Below, piece after piece: positions 27,603 to 37,578 of a stretch of 64,000 bases of DNA. The notes under the pieces are model-generated. The model was given only the letters and a program-made list of their open reading frames with translations, was not told the DNA's origin and searched no databases. The translations under genes and the position numbers were made by a program. Source of the stretch: Flavobacteriaceae bacterium (GTDB lineage: Bacteria; Bacteroidota; Bacteroidia; Flavobacteriales; Flavobacteriaceae); contig CANLLR010000006.1 in assembly GCA_947491985.1 (NCBI GenBank), positions 1 through 64,000 on the forward strand, read 5' to 3'. Positions within the stretch are counted from its first letter, which is position 1. The number at the start of each line of letters is the position of its first letter.

Positions 27603-27633
27603 AATCCTTTGTATTGTTTCTTAATTAATTATA

Positions 27634-30600
27634 CTAGATATTTCTAACTTTAACTTGATAAACCACATTTGGTTTTGTACCAACGCTTTCCAATAAATGA
27701 TACATTCTTTCGTCTTTAGCTAATTTAGCTATTGTGCTTTCAGTATCATTTACGTCTCCAAACATCATTGCTCCTGTAGAACAAGCGTTTGAACAAGCGG
27801 TTTGGAATTCACCATCTTTAATAGCTCTACCGTCGCGTTTCGCATCTAAAATTGTTTTTTGTGTCATTTGAATACACATTGAACATTTTTCCATTACGCC
27901 ACGAGAACGAACATTTACATCTGGATTCAATACCATACGCCCTAAATCATCATTCATATTGTAATCAAATTCGTCATTGTTGCTGTATAAGAACCAGTTA
28001 AAACGACGGACTTTATACGGACAGTTGTTAGCGCAATAACGCGTTCCTACACATCGGTTGTATGCCATATGGTTTTGACCTTGACGGGAGTGCGACGTTG
28101 CTGCCACTGGACAAACCGTTTCACAAGGTGCGTGGTTACAATGTTGACACATTACAGGTTGGAAAACTACTTGTGGATTGTCATTTGGCTGTTCTAATCT
28201 GCCAAATCCAGAAAGAGATCCATTACCTGATCTATCACCAAAAATATAATCACCAGCACCTACTCCACTAAAATTTTCTTTTGCTTCGTCATCTTCTGCA
28301 AAAGTATCTTCAGAGGAATAGTATCTGTCAATACGCAACCAGTGCATATCACGACTTCTTCTTACTTCTGTCTTTCCAACAACCGGAACATTATTTTCTG
28401 CATGACAAGCGATAACGCAAGCACCACATCCGGTACACGCATTTAAATCGATAGATAGGTTAAAGTGATGTCCAACAGAACGATCAAATGGCTCCCATAA
28501 ATCGACACTTGTCGCCGCTACTTCTTCGTGATCTAAAGATACTTTTGGCACTTCATTCCAAACTTCAGCATCTTTTGTATTGAAGATGGTTAACGTCGTT
28601 TCTCTAACAATATCGCCTCTTCCCATAAGGGTTCTTTGCGACTGAACACAAGCAAATTCATGTGTTCCTGCTGCTTTTTCTATAGTGGCCGACTGAACAT
28701 TGTTAAAGTTTGTATATAAAGCGTAAGCACTAACACCTACTTGCATTTCTTCTTTTAATGCTGCTTTTTTTCCGTACCCGAAAGCCAATCCAGCAGTTCC
28801 TTTTGCTTGCCCAGGTTGAACAATTACAGGAACGGTAATTTTAGTTCCTCCAACAGTTACTGTAGCATAACTTCCATCAAGACCTCCATTAGCAACGTTT
28901 TCATTTATTAATTCTAACTTATCCGCATCAGCTTTAGCGATGGTAAGATAATTATCCCAAGAAACTCTTGTAATTGGATCTGGAAACTCTTGCAACCAAG
29001 GATTGTTAGCTTGTTGACCGTCACCTAAACCTGTTTTTGAATACAAGTTTAATTCTAATCCTGCAGTTGGTTTTGACTGCGCTAATGCATTGGCTGCACT
29101 ACTATAATCAGCTGTTCCTCCTGAAGAAGCAATAACTCCTGAAACAACAACACCATCATGAACCACTTTATTCCATGAGGAACCAGCAGTATATGCCGCT
29201 GAATTCGTTTTTAAATAATCATAATAAGAACCAGAAGTTCCGTTTAATGACAATAAAACGTCTTGAAATTGTTTAGTATTGAATAACGGACGAATAGTTG
29301 GTTGTACTAAAGAATACGTTCCTTTAGTCAAACTATGATCATTCCAAGATTCTAAGTAATGTGGTACCGCAGCAGCGATTGTAGTTATAGATGCAGTTTC
29401 ATCTTCTTTTAAAGAAAAAGCTACTGATAATTTTGTTTTCTTAAGTCCGGATACAAAGGCAGCGCTATTGGCTAAAGTATACACTGGATTCACACCACTC
29501 ATTAAAAGCGTGTGAACCGTTCCTGCGTTCATATCAGCAACTAATTGCGCTACTTTTTCGTTAGACCCTTTACGGATTTGACGCGTTCCAGTAGTTACAA
29601 AAGCTTCACTTCCTAAAATCTGATTGATGGCAATTACAAGTAATTGTGCATTCTTATCTTGAATTCCAGACACTAAAACACCTTTACTTCCTGCAGCTTT
29701 TAATTGTTGTGCTGCTTTGGCTACTTCAGCATCAAATTCTTTTGATAAAGAAGAAGATACAGCGCCATTAGTAATGAAGTTATATAATTTAATCAAAGCT
29801 TGCTTTTGATTGGCAGTAGACATCGCTACTCTTTTATCAGCAGAAGCACCAGACAATGTCATGTTGGCTTCAAACTGAATGTGCTTAGACATTTTTCCGT
29901 TTTGCGGAATTCTTCCTTTCGCATATCCAGAATCGTAGCTACCACCTTGCCAATCTCCTAAGAAATCAGCTCCGATAGAAACAATTGTACTGGCTTTTGA
30001 AAAATCGTAATCTACCAAAGCTCTTTCACCGTATACTGCTTCAAAAGCATCTAATGCAGCCGATTCTGAAATGGCATCATAAATAATATGCTTAGCAGTA
30101 GGGTTTTTAGCTATAAAATCACCTATTAATTTTTCGGTAGATGGACTTGCTAATGTATTTGTTAATAAAACAACTTGCCCTCCTTTTGCTTTTGCATCGG
30201 CAAGACTGGATTTAATTTTTGCATCTATTTCATTCCACGTCGCATTTTTAGCTGCAATTTTAGGATTTTTTAAACGCATACTGTCGTATAATGACAAAAC
30301 CGAAGCATGAACCCTTGCATTAGCAGCAAATTTAGCTCCTGCAATCGAATTGTTTTCGATTTTAATTGGACGACCTTCACGTGTTTTTACCAACAAATTG
30401 GCAAAATCAAATCCATCAAATAGTGTAGTGGCGTAGAAATCGGCAACACCTGGAATGATTTGTTCTGGCTGAACAACGTAAGGTATTGATTTATGAACTG
30501 GACCTTCACAAGCTGCTAAAGTAGCTGCCGCAGTGCTGAATCCGACATACTTTAAAAAATCACGACGAGTAGTTGATGAGGATGACAAAGACGCTGCGTC

Positions 30601-30720
30601 TCCTAAAAATTCATCTGTAGGAATCGCTTCCACAAATTCGTTATTTTTAAGCGTCTCAACAATAGAACTATTTTCGTTTAGTTCTTCAACACTTTTCCAG
30701 TATTTTTTGTTTGATGACAT
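27634..30720 (-). CDS. actB: Alternative complex III subunit ActB, iron-sulfur protein with molybdopterin-enzyme-like domain
   Basis: 1028 residues. A Tat-type motif (TTRRDFLKYVGF) followed by a hydrophobic stretch and LAAC lies about 50 residues in, not at the very N terminus, as in other Bacteroidota ActB (the so-called Tat-variant leader). The N-terminal two thirds resemble molybdopterin oxidoreductases; in characterised ACIII this domain binds no molybdenum cofactor. The C-terminal third has four ferredoxin-type clusters: CTGCGACVIACH, CQHCNHAPCETVCP, CVGTRYCANNCP and CSMCIQ with CSNACSTGAM. It relays electrons from quinol towards the hemes. Confidence 0.95.
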   Translation of the reverse strand: MSSNKKYWKSVEELNENSSIVETLKNNEFVEAIPTDEFLGDAASLSSSSTTRRDFLKYVGFSTAAATLAACEGPVHKSIPYVVQPEQIIPGVADFYATTLFDGFDFANLLVKTREGRPIKIENNSIAGAKFAANARVHASVLSLYDSMRLKNPKIAAKNATWNEIDAKIKSSLADAKAKGGQVVLLTNTLASPSTEKLIGDFIAKNPTAKHIIYDAISESAALDAFEAVYGERALVDYDFSKASTIVSIGADFLGDWQGGSYDSGYAKGRIPQNGKMSKHIQFEANMTLSGASADKRVAMSTANQKQALIKLYNFITNGAVSSSLSKEFDAEVAKAAQQLKAAGSKGVLVSGIQDKNAQLLVIAINQILGSEAFVTTGTRQIRKGSNEKVAQLVADMNAGTVHTLLMSGVNPVYTLANSAAFVSGLKKTKLSVAFSLKEDETASITTIAAAVPHYLESWNDHSLTKGTYSLVQPTIRPLFNTKQFQDVLLSLNGTSGSYYDYLKTNSAAYTAGSSWNKVVHDGVVVSGVIASSGGTADYSSAANALAQSKPTAGLELNLYSKTGLGDGQQANNPWLQEFPDPITRVSWDNYLTIAKADADKLELINENVANGGLDGSYATVTVGGTKITVPVIVQPGQAKGTAGLAFGYGKKAALKEEMQVGVSAYALYTNFNNVQSATIEKAAGTHEFACVQSQRTLMGRGDIVRETTLTIFNTKDAEVWNEVPKVSLDHEEVAATSVDLWEPFDRSVGHHFNLSIDLNACTGCGACVIACHAENNVPVVGKTEVRRSRDMHWLRIDRYYSSEDTFAEDDEAKENFSGVGAGDYIFGDRSGNGSLSGFGRLEQPNDNPQVVFQPVMCQHCNHAPCETVCPVAATSHSRQGQNHMAYNRCVGTRYCANNCPYKVRRFNWFLYSNNDEFDYNMNDDLGRMVLNPDVNVRSRGVMEKCSMCIQMTQKTILDAKRDGRAIKDGEFQTACSNACSTGAMMFGDVNDTESTIAKLAKDERMYHLLESVGTKPNVVYQVKVRNI

Positions 30721-30760
30721 CGTATATATATATTAGCTTCTTAATTTATTTTTTTGTTTA

Positions 30761-30824
30761 TTCGGTGATTCGGTTGTTTGTCAATTCGGCAAAACATATT
30801 ACCAAATCCACAAATTAACAAATC
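30761..30824. repeat. Octad repeat island between actB and actA
   Basis: Four 8-bp units in register, TTCGGTGA, TTCGGTTG, TTTGTCAA and TTCGGCAA (30761-30792), then eight spacer bases, then ACCAAATC, CACAAATT and AACAAATC (30801-30824). The second array is close to the reverse complement of the first, so a hairpin is possible. The last unit touches the actA stop codon. Confidence 0.8.
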
Positions 30825-32167
30825 TAGTAATGGCACTTACCGCATTCTAAACCTCCCATTTGCGCTGCAGTCAACTTGTCAACTCCATATTTTTTTGATA
30901 GTTCAGAATGTATTTTATCGTAGTAAGCATTTCCTTCCATTTTAACATCGGTTTTACGGTGACAATCGATACACCATCCCATTGTTAATGGAGCGAATTG
31001 CTTTTGGATTTCATACGTTTGCACTTCACCGTGACATTTTTGACATTCGATACCTGCAACAGTTACGTGTTGTGAGTGATTGAAATAAGCAAAATCAGGT
31101 AAATTGTGAATACGAACCCATTTTACTGGGCTTGTTTTTCCGGTATATTTTTGCGCTGCTTTATCCCAACCTACCGCATCGTATAGTTTTTGGATTTGAG
31201 CATCGTAAAACGCTTTAGAATATTCAGGCGTAGCGGTTGAATCAGCTACTTCAGCAATATTTTTATGACAATTCATACATACATTTAATGAAGGAATACC
31301 TGCATGTTTGCTCACACGTGCTGAGGAGTGACAATATTTACAATCGATTCCGTTGCTTCCTGCGTGAATTCGGTGTGAATAATGAATCGGTTGTATTGGC
31401 GCATAATCTTGATCAACACCCACCTGCATCATCCAACCATACACAAAATAACCACTTGCTAATAACAAGAATATTGCAGATACCAACATTAAAAATTGGT
31501 TTTGGGCGAATGCTTTCCATAAAGGTAATGTTGGTTCTTTTTTAACAACTTCAATTCCATTAGACTTCGCAACTTTGGTCAAAACGTTATTCACTAAAAA
31601 CAACATAACAACCAACATTAACATCACTAATGCCAACGCACCTAATATTATATTATTAGAAACACCACTCTCAGTGTTGCCGCCAGTAGGAAGAGCTTTT
31701 GTTTCAGCTGAAGCGACAGGAGCTACTTCAGAAGTATATGCAATAATGTTATCAATATCAGCATTTGACAATTGAGGGAATGCTGTCATAACTGATTTAT
31801 TGTTTTCTTCGTAGACTTTTACCGCTTTAGCATCGCCCGACTTAATGAGTTCTGAACTGTTCTTTATCCACTTATACAACCAAGCCATGTCATATTTATT
31901 AGCTACACCACGAAGTGCTGGACCCGTAGCTTTTGCATCTAATTTGTGACACGCCGCACAATTGGTATTGAATAGTGTTTTACCTGCAACTGCATCGCCA
32001 CCGCTAGCTGCTGGTGGAGCCGCCGCGGGATCTGCTACCGCTGTAGTGGTCGCCATTGCAGCCGGAGCTGGTTCTTGTGCTAATGATGGTAAGGAGAGTG
32101 TTAGCAATACAGCTAAACAGAGAATTAAATTCCTTGAAATCGAATTATGGTTACCCACTTTTTTCAT
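30824..32167 (-). CDS. actA: Alternative complex III subunit ActA with extra N-terminal cytochrome c domain
   Basis: About 447 residues from the ATG at 32165-32167 (MKKVGNHNS), with a signal peptide ending SLPSLAQ. The longer frame to 32269 adds 34 residues with no signal character. One heme site, CAACH (residues 70-74), lies in a small class I cytochrome c domain. After a Pro/Ala linker and a membrane helix come five more: CKYCH, CMNCH, CQKCH, CIDCH and CGKCH, the last only a residue from the C terminus. The pentaheme part is the standard ActA. It is the first gene of the operon and has a strong upstream promoter. Confidence 0.93.
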   Translation of the reverse strand: MKKVGNHNSISRNLILCLAVLLTLSLPSLAQEPAPAAMATTTAVADPAAAPPAASGGDAVAGKTLFNTNCAACHKLDAKATGPALRGVANKYDMAWLYKWIKNSSELIKSGDAKAVKVYEENNKSVMTAFPQLSNADIDNIIAYTSEVAPVASAETKALPTGGNTESGVSNNIILGALALVMLMLVVMLFLVNNVLTKVAKSNGIEVVKKEPTLPLWKAFAQNQFLMLVSAIFLLLASGYFVYGWMMQVGVDQDYAPIQPIHYSHRIHAGSNGIDCKYCHSSARVSKHAGIPSLNVCMNCHKNIAEVADSTATPEYSKAFYDAQIQKLYDAVGWDKAAQKYTGKTSPVKWVRIHNLPDFAYFNHSQHVTVAGIECQKCHGEVQTYEIQKQFAPLTMGWCIDCHRKTDVKMEGNAYYDKIHSELSKKYGVDKLTAAQMGGLECGKCHY

Positions 32168-32250
32168 ATCGTTATTGATTATCGACAATTTTGGTATGAT
32201 TTTTTCTTTATAAATTTGAAAAAACACAATACGTATTTTAAAAACTTGCA

Positions 32251-32280
32251 CAAAAATACGACTTATCAATTATTCTCAAA
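32251..32280 (-). promoter_or_regulatory. Promoter of the act-cox operon
   Basis: Minus-strand TTTG (32277-32280), 18 bases, TATTTTTG (32251-32258), leaving a leader of about 78 bases before the actA ATG at 32167. Its back-to-back partner at 32336-32364 serves the SPOR gene. Confidence 0.7.
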
Positions 32281-32335
32281 ACCTTAAATATATCTTACTT
32301 ATCAATTTATACTAATTCTAAATAATATTTAAGAT

Positions 32336-32364
32336 TTTGTTTTTAAGAAGAAGTATTACATTTG
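32336..32364 (+). promoter_or_regulatory. Promoter of the SPOR-domain gene
   Basis: TTTG (32336-32339), 17 bases, TACATTTG (32357-32364), an exact consensus match. The expected start of transcription near 32370 rules out the TTG codon at 32362 and supports ATG at 32383. Confidence 0.75.
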
Positions 32365-32382
32365 CATATAAATCAATTCATT

Positions 32383-32772
32383 ATGACAATTTTATCGAAA
32401 AATAAACCTCTTTTTACACTTGTAATTGTTTTAAAATTGAGTGTATTTTATTCTTTACAGGCACAAACAATTTCAATAGTACAAGATGCAAAGTTTGAAC
32501 AATTAATGAACGAAAAAAGAAAAATAAACGCCTCAATAACAGTCAATAACCGTTATAAAATACAGATTTTTAACGGCAATAATGAGACTTCTAAAAAAGC
32601 TTTAATCGACTTCAAAAAGGAGTTTAAAAGCTATGATGCGACCATAATATTTAGCACACCGGCCTACAAAGTTTGGGTAGGGAATTTTAAAACTCGAATT
32701 GAAGCAGAAAAAAATTTAGAGATCATTAGGAAAAAATATCAAAATGCATTAATTATTAAACCTAATAAATAA
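32383..32772 (+). CDS. Exported SPOR-domain protein
   Basis: 129 residues: a signal peptide (FTLVIVLKLSVFYSLQAQ) followed by one SPOR domain, with the YKIQIFNG strand, KKALIDFKKEF helix and the closing YKVWVGNFKTRIEAEKNLEII segment. SPOR domains bind peptidoglycan stripped of stem peptides, often at division sites; here that is inference from the family. It is transcribed away from actA and shares a bidirectional terminator with infB. Confidence 0.85.
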   Translation: MTILSKNKPLFTLVIVLKLSVFYSLQAQTISIVQDAKFEQLMNEKRKINASITVNNRYKIQIFNGNNETSKKALIDFKKEFKSYDATIIFSTPAYKVWVGNFKTRIEAEKNLEIIRKKYQNALIIKPNK

Positions 32773-32809
32773 TATCTATTTTTGAAAAACTTACAACAGA
32801 GATTTAAAC

Positions 32810-32838
32810 AAAAAATCCCGCGATTGCGGGATTTTTTT
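32810..32838. terminator. Bidirectional terminator between the SPOR gene and infB
   Basis: A6, TCCCGC, loop GATT, GCGGGA, T7: a perfect stem with A and T tails on either side, located between two converging genes. Confidence 0.85.
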
Positions 32839-32843
32839 ATTTC

Positions 32844-35645
32844 TTATTTCAACTTTTTCTTTACTTCCACTTCTTGGAATGCTTCGATAATATCCAGTTG
32901 TTCAATTTCGTTGTAGTTTTTAATTTGTATACCACAGTCATATCCTTTTGCTACCTCCTTAACATCGTCTTTAAAACGTTTTAAAGTTGATAGTTCGCCA
33001 GTGAAAATAACCACCCCTTCGCGAATAATTCTGATTCTAGAGTTTCTAAAGATTTTACCGTCTGTTACCATACATCCTGCAATGGTACCGACTTTGGATA
33101 TTTTGAATGTCTCACGAATTTCAGCAGTACCAGTAATTTCCTCTTTCATCTCTGGAGAAAGCATGCCTTCCATAGCGTCTTTCAAGTCGTCGATAGCGTC
33201 ATAAATAATCGAATAGTTGCGGATATCAATCTCTTCTTTATCAGCTAATTGACGTGCATTTCCAGCAGGACGAACGTTAAATCCGATGATAATCGCATCC
33301 GATGCAGACGCCAACATTACGTCGGTTTCTGTAATCGCTCCTACTCCTTTATGAATGATATTAATTTGAATTTCTTCTGTAGATAATTTAGAAAACGAAT
33401 CCGATAAAGCTTCAACAGATCCATCCACGTCACCTTTAAGGATGATGTTCAATTCTTTAAATTGTCCTAGTGCAATACGACGTCCAATCTCCGCCAACGT
33501 AATATGACGTTGCGTACGTACTGATTGCTCGCGCATTAATTGCGTACGTTTTCCTGCAATTTGCTTGGCTTCTCTTTCGTCTACAAAACAGTTAAATTTA
33601 TCTCCTGCTGTTGGCGCTCCGTCCAAACCTAAAATAGAAATAGGAGTTGAAGGTCCGGCCGACATCACATTGTGACCTCTTTCATCGTGCATTGCTTTTA
33701 CTTTACCGTGGTGTTTTCCGGCAAGGACATAATCTCCTACTTTCAAGGTTCCGGCTTGAACCAAAACCGTAGAAACATAGCCTCTTCCTTTATCAAGGAA
33801 GGCTTCTACAACAGTTCCTAATGCAGGTTTATTTGGATTCGCTGTTAATTCTAAAATTTCAGCTTCTAACAATACTTTCTCTAATAATTCTTTTACGCCT
33901 AACCCTGTTTTTGCAGAAATATCATGCGATTGGATTTTTCCACCCCAATCTTCTACAAGTAAGTTCATACCTGCTAATTTTTCTTTAATTTTCTCTGGAT
34001 TGGCCGTTGGCTTATCGACTTTGTTGATAGCAAAAATCATCGGAACCCCAGCCGCTTGCGCATGACTGATAGCTTCTTTGGTTTGTGGCATGATGTCGTC
34101 GTCTGCAGCAATTACGATAATTGCAATATCGGTTACTTGAGCTCCACGAGCACGCATGGCGGTAAACGCCTCGTGACCTGGAGTATCTAAGAACGCGATT
34201 TTTTGACCGTTTTCCAAAGTAACTCCATAAGCACCTATATGTTGAGTGATTCCACCCGACTCACCAGCAATTACATTTTCTTTACGGATGTAATCCAGTA
34301 AAGAGGTTTTACCGTGGTCAACGTGACCCATCACTGTTACGATTGGAGCTCTTGGCACCAACTCTTCGGCAGTATCAGCAACCACTTCAATAGCATCTTC
34401 AATATCGGTAGTAATAAACTCTACTTCAAAACCAAATTCATCAGCAACAATACTCAATGTTTCCGCGTCTAGACGTTGGTTCATGGTTACCATAATTCCG
34501 AGTGTCATACACGTTCCGATCACTTTGGTAATTGGCACATCCATCATCGTAGCAATTTCACCAACTGTAACAAATTCGGTTACTTTGATGGTTTTACTGC
34601 CTTCTTCGATGGCTCTTTGCTCTTCGTCTGTACGTTGACGGTGCGTATCTCTTTTGTCTTTTCTGTATTTGGCCGCTTTCGATTTAGAACCTTTTCCTTG
34701 TAAACGCTCTAATGTTTCTTTGATTTGGTTTTTAACTTCTTCTTCGGTTGGCTCTACCTTTTGAACGATAGCAGGACGACTCCCTTTTTGGAATCCACCA
34801 CCAGCTCCTGGACGAGCAACAAATTTTCCACCTGTTCCTAGCTTAGCCCCTGGCGCTCCAGTTCCTGGAGTTCCTGGTTTGTCACCTGGTTTTGGCGGAA
34901 TTCTTTTACGTTTGTTTTTATCACCACCCAGTTTGTTTTCGCCTGGTTTATTTGGTGTAATCTTAGGCTCTTCTTTTTTCTTTTTTGGTTTGTTGAATTG
35001 CGTTAAATCAATTTTTTGACCTGTTAAAACAGGACCTGTAAGATTTTGATATTGTGTGGTATGTGTTTCATCAATTGGTTCTTCTACATCAACTTTAGTA
35101 GCTGCTGGAGTTGGTGCTTTTGGCGTTTCTGCTACTACTTCGTTTTTAGCAGGAACTACTTTTGGAGGAGTTTCCGTTGGTTTTTCGGCAGCAGGTTGTT
35201 GTTTTACAGGTTCGGTAGCTGCAACAACTGGTTTCATTATGCTTGGTTCGGCTGCGGCTTTTGTAATCACTGTTGGAGCTGATTTTGGCTCTAAGTCAAT
35301 TTTGCCCACTTGTCTCGGACCAGTAACCGTAGCTCTTGCTTTAATTACTTCTTGTTGTTGACGCGCTTCTTCAAGTTTCCGTTTGTCTTCGATTTCTTTT
35401 TCTCGCTCAAGTCGTAGGGCTTCTTTTTCCTTTCTTATTTCTTCACTAACTCCAATAGAAGCTTGTTTGTTTCCTTTATCGCCGGCAAATTGGCTACAAA
35501 GGACATTGTATACATCATCAGAAATTTTTGTGTTTGGACTTGCTTCAATGGCAATTCCTTTATCTTTAAGATAATCCACAGCTCTTTCTAGAGAAATATT
35601 TAATTCCCTTAAAACTTTGTTTATTCTAATATTTCCTTCAGACAT
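32844..35645 (-). CDS. infB: Translation initiation factor IF-2
   Basis: 933 residues. The N-terminal IF2 domain ([19 protein letters not shown]) is followed by a long low-complexity region rich in Lys, Pro and Ala (about 75-330). The GTPase domain has [20 protein letters not shown] and NKVDKP. Domains II-IV complete the protein, ending in the initiator-tRNA-binding part. IF-2 brings fMet-tRNA to the 30S subunit. It closes the rimP-nusA-infB operon, 37 bases after nusA. The antisense frames visible through the low-complexity region are shadows of its biased codon use. Confidence 0.97.
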   Translation of the reverse strand: MSEGNIRINKVLRELNISLERAVDYLKDKGIAIEASPNTKISDDVYNVLCSQFAGDKGNKQASIGVSEEIRKEKEALRLEREKEIEDKRKLEEARQQQEVIKARATVTGPRQVGKIDLEPKSAPTVITKAAAEPSIMKPVVAATEPVKQQPAAEKPTETPPKVVPAKNEVVAETPKAPTPAATKVDVEEPIDETHTTQYQNLTGPVLTGQKIDLTQFNKPKKKKEEPKITPNKPGENKLGGDKNKRKRIPPKPGDKPGTPGTGAPGAKLGTGGKFVARPGAGGGFQKGSRPAIVQKVEPTEEEVKNQIKETLERLQGKGSKSKAAKYRKDKRDTHRQRTDEEQRAIEEGSKTIKVTEFVTVGEIATMMDVPITKVIGTCMTLGIMVTMNQRLDAETLSIVADEFGFEVEFITTDIEDAIEVVADTAEELVPRAPIVTVMGHVDHGKTSLLDYIRKENVIAGESGGITQHIGAYGVTLENGQKIAFLDTPGHEAFTAMRARGAQVTDIAIIVIAADDDIMPQTKEAISHAQAAGVPMIFAINKVDKPTANPEKIKEKLAGMNLLVEDWGGKIQSHDISAKTGLGVKELLEKVLLEAEILELTANPNKPALGTVVEAFLDKGRGYVSTVLVQAGTLKVGDYVLAGKHHGKVKAMHDERGHNVMSAGPSTPISILGLDGAPTAGDKFNCFVDEREAKQIAGKRTQLMREQSVRTQRHITLAEIGRRIALGQFKELNIILKGDVDGSVEALSDSFSKLSTEEIQINIIHKGVGAITETDVMLASASDAIIIGFNVRPAGNARQLADKEEIDIRNYSIIYDAIDDLKDAMEGMLSPEMKEEITGTAEIRETFKISKVGTIAGCMVTDGKIFRNSRIRIIREGVVIFTGELSTLKRFKDDVKEVAKGYDCGIQIKNYNEIEQLDIIEAFQEVEVKKKLK

Positions 35646-35682
35646 AAAATCTATTTAATGTTAACTTGGCGAGAAAGAAGCA

Positions 35683-36924
35683 TTAATCTTCAAACTCTTC
35701 TTTTAATATTCGTACTACTTCTAAAATGGTTTCTTCTTCTAAATCGGTTCTTCGCACTAAATCGGCTACCTCTTGTTTCAAGATACTTCTGGCAGTATCC
35801 AACCCGATTTTTGCAAATTCGTCGATTACCCAACCGTCAATTTCATCAGAGAATTCTGTTAATTCAACATCATCTTCTTCCATGGTGGTTCCTTCACGGA
35901 TAACATCCAATTCGTATCCTGTTAATTGTCCGGCTAATTTAATATTGTGACCTCCACGACCAATTGCTTTTGAAACTTCTTCTAATTTCAAAAACACTTC
36001 AGCTCTTTTATTTTCTTCATCAATTTTAATAGAAGACACTTTTGCAGGGCTCAACGCTCTAGTAATGTACAATTGTGTATTGCTTGTAAAGTTAATTACG
36101 TCTATATTTTCGTTTCCTAATTCGCGAACAATTCCGTGAATACGAGATCCTTTCATTCCAACACAAGCCCCTACTGGATCAATTCTATCATCATACGAAT
36201 CGACAGCTACTTTTGCTTTTTCACCTGGAATTCGCACTACGTTTTTAATCATAATTAAACCGTCGAACACTTCTGGAATTTCTTGTTCAAATAATTTTTC
36301 TAAAAAGCTTGGCGCTGTTCTAGACATAATAATTTGAGGTTTATTTCCTTTTAATTCTACGCTTTCAATAATTCCTTTTACGTTATCTCCTTTACGGAAG
36401 AAATCAGATGGAATTTGTTTTTCTTTTGGCAATACAATTTCATTTCCTTCATCATCCACCAAAATGACCACTCTTGGACGCACGTGATGTACTTCGGCAG
36501 TGTAAATTTCGCCAATTAAATCTTTAAATTGTTTGTATAAATTGGTATTATCGTGCTCGTGAATTTTAGAAATAAGATTTTGTCTTAATGCTAAAATGGC
36601 TCTTCTACCTAAGTCGATTAATTTTACTTCTTCTGAAACTTCTTCACCAATTTCAAAATCGGGCTCAATTTTTTGTGCTTCCGTAAGGGTAATTTCTTCA
36701 TTCTCTAAATCCAAATCGTCATCGGCAACAACGATTCTTCTTCTCCAGATTTCCATATCTCCTTTATCGGGATTTATGATAATATCAAAATTGTCATCAG
36801 AACCATACTTTTTCTTTAAAGCATTTCTAAACACATCTTCCAAAATCGCCATAAGCGTTACTCGATCAATAAGTTTATCGTCTTTAAACTCTGAGAATGA
36901 TTCGATTAATGCAATATTTTCCAT
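35683..36924 (-). CDS. nusA: Transcription factor NusA
   Basis: 413 residues: N-terminal RNA polymerase-binding domain (1 to about 130), S1 domain (about 135-200), then two KH domains including VGACVGMKGSRIHGIVREL and AIGRGGHNIKLAGQL. The C-terminal acidic repeats of E. coli NusA are absent, as is usual outside gammaproteobacteria. NusA stimulates pausing and termination at hairpins, which matters here because its own operon leader carries a terminator-like hairpin. It starts eight bases after the rimP stop. Confidence 0.96.
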   Translation of the reverse strand: MENIALIESFSEFKDDKLIDRVTLMAILEDVFRNALKKKYGSDDNFDIIINPDKGDMEIWRRRIVVADDDLDLENEEITLTEAQKIEPDFEIGEEVSEEVKLIDLGRRAILALRQNLISKIHEHDNTNLYKQFKDLIGEIYTAEVHHVRPRVVILVDDEGNEIVLPKEKQIPSDFFRKGDNVKGIIESVELKGNKPQIIMSRTAPSFLEKLFEQEIPEVFDGLIMIKNVVRIPGEKAKVAVDSYDDRIDPVGACVGMKGSRIHGIVRELGNENIDVINFTSNTQLYITRALSPAKVSSIKIDEENKRAEVFLKLEEVSKAIGRGGHNIKLAGQLTGYELDVIREGTTMEEDDVELTEFSDEIDGWVIDEFAKIGLDTARSILKQEVADLVRRTDLEEETILEVVRILKEEFED

Positions 36925-36931
36925 TATTCTT

Positions 36932-37399
36932 CTAATTAAAATTTATTGTAACAATTGCTTCTTTTATTTCTGAGTAAGGAATTTGTTGGGTTTTGACAAC
37001 AGTTTCCTTTCCTTTTCCTATTTTTTTTTGTTCTCTCGCCGACCAAGTCAGTTCGATTGCTTCATCATTGACAGCGATTAACTCGGCTTCTATCGTTTCA
37101 GTTGCCGTTTTTACTTTTAATGTTCTGCCAATATTTTTTTTGTATTGACGCACTAATTTTAACGGCGATGAAACTCCTGCCGAAGCTACTTCTAAAGAAA
37201 AATCTTGCTCTTCTCTGTCTAGATTACCTTCTATAACCTTACTAATGTCAATACAATCTTGTAAAATAACTCCTGTATCTCCATCAATAGTAACTGTAAT
37301 TTTATTGGATTCGCTGATGGCAATATCAATTAAAAAAAGAGATGGCTTATCTTTCAATCCTTCACTTACAACTTCTAAAACCTTTTCTTTAAACGTCAT
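36932..37399 (-). CDS. rimP: Ribosome maturation factor RimP
   Basis: About 155 residues with the RimP pattern: [20 protein letters not shown], then [16 protein letters not shown] and [17 protein letters not shown]. It helps assemble the 30S head. The open frame continues upstream to ATG at 37435, adding twelve residues that are encoded by the leader hairpin; [11 protein letters not shown] from 37399 is the better start by comparison with the family. It heads the rimP-nusA-infB operon. Confidence 0.93.
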   Translation of the reverse strand: MTFKEKVLEVVSEGLKDKPSLFLIDIAISESNKITVTIDGDTGVILQDCIDISKVIEGNLDREEQDFSLEVASAGVSSPLKLVRQYKKNIGRTLKVKTATETIEAELIAVNDEAIELTWSAREQKKIGKGKETVVKTQQIPYSEIKEAIVTINFN

Positions 37400-37407
37400 A
37401 ATTTTAT

Positions 37408-37433
37408 AAAAAGAGGGAAGCATTGCTTCCCTC
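37408..37433 (-). promoter_or_regulatory. Terminator-like hairpin in the rimP-nusA-infB leader
   Basis: On the minus strand GAGGGAAGC (37425-37433), loop AAT, GCTTCCCTC (37413-37421): a perfect 9-bp stem with a three-base loop, followed at once by five T (37408-37412). The rimP ATG follows eight bases later. It is inside the leader of about 58 bases and no minus-strand gene ends here, so it is not an ordinary end-of-gene terminator. A role as attenuator or translation switch is inference. Confidence 0.7.
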
Positions 37434-37463
37434 ATTACTTAGTAACACTAATTAATAACGATG

Positions 37464-37494
37464 CAAATATACTATTTTTTTGTAATATGACAAA
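37464..37494 (-). promoter_or_regulatory. Promoter of rimP-nusA-infB
   Basis: Minus-strand TTTG (37491-37494), 19 bases, TATATTTG (37464-37471), an exact consensus match with ideal spacing. Confidence 0.8.
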
Positions 37495-37578
37495 TATCAT
37501 TTATCAATCTTAAAAAAAATCAGTATCTTTATCATCAAAACGGATTACTACATAAAACCAACAAATTAGACAGTTATC

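Noticed and set aside
35046..35361. Antisense frames through infB (for example one rich in Phe, Cys and Trp)
   Set aside because: They mirror the Lys/Pro/Ala low-complexity part of IF-2 and have no start context, promoter or protein-like composition.
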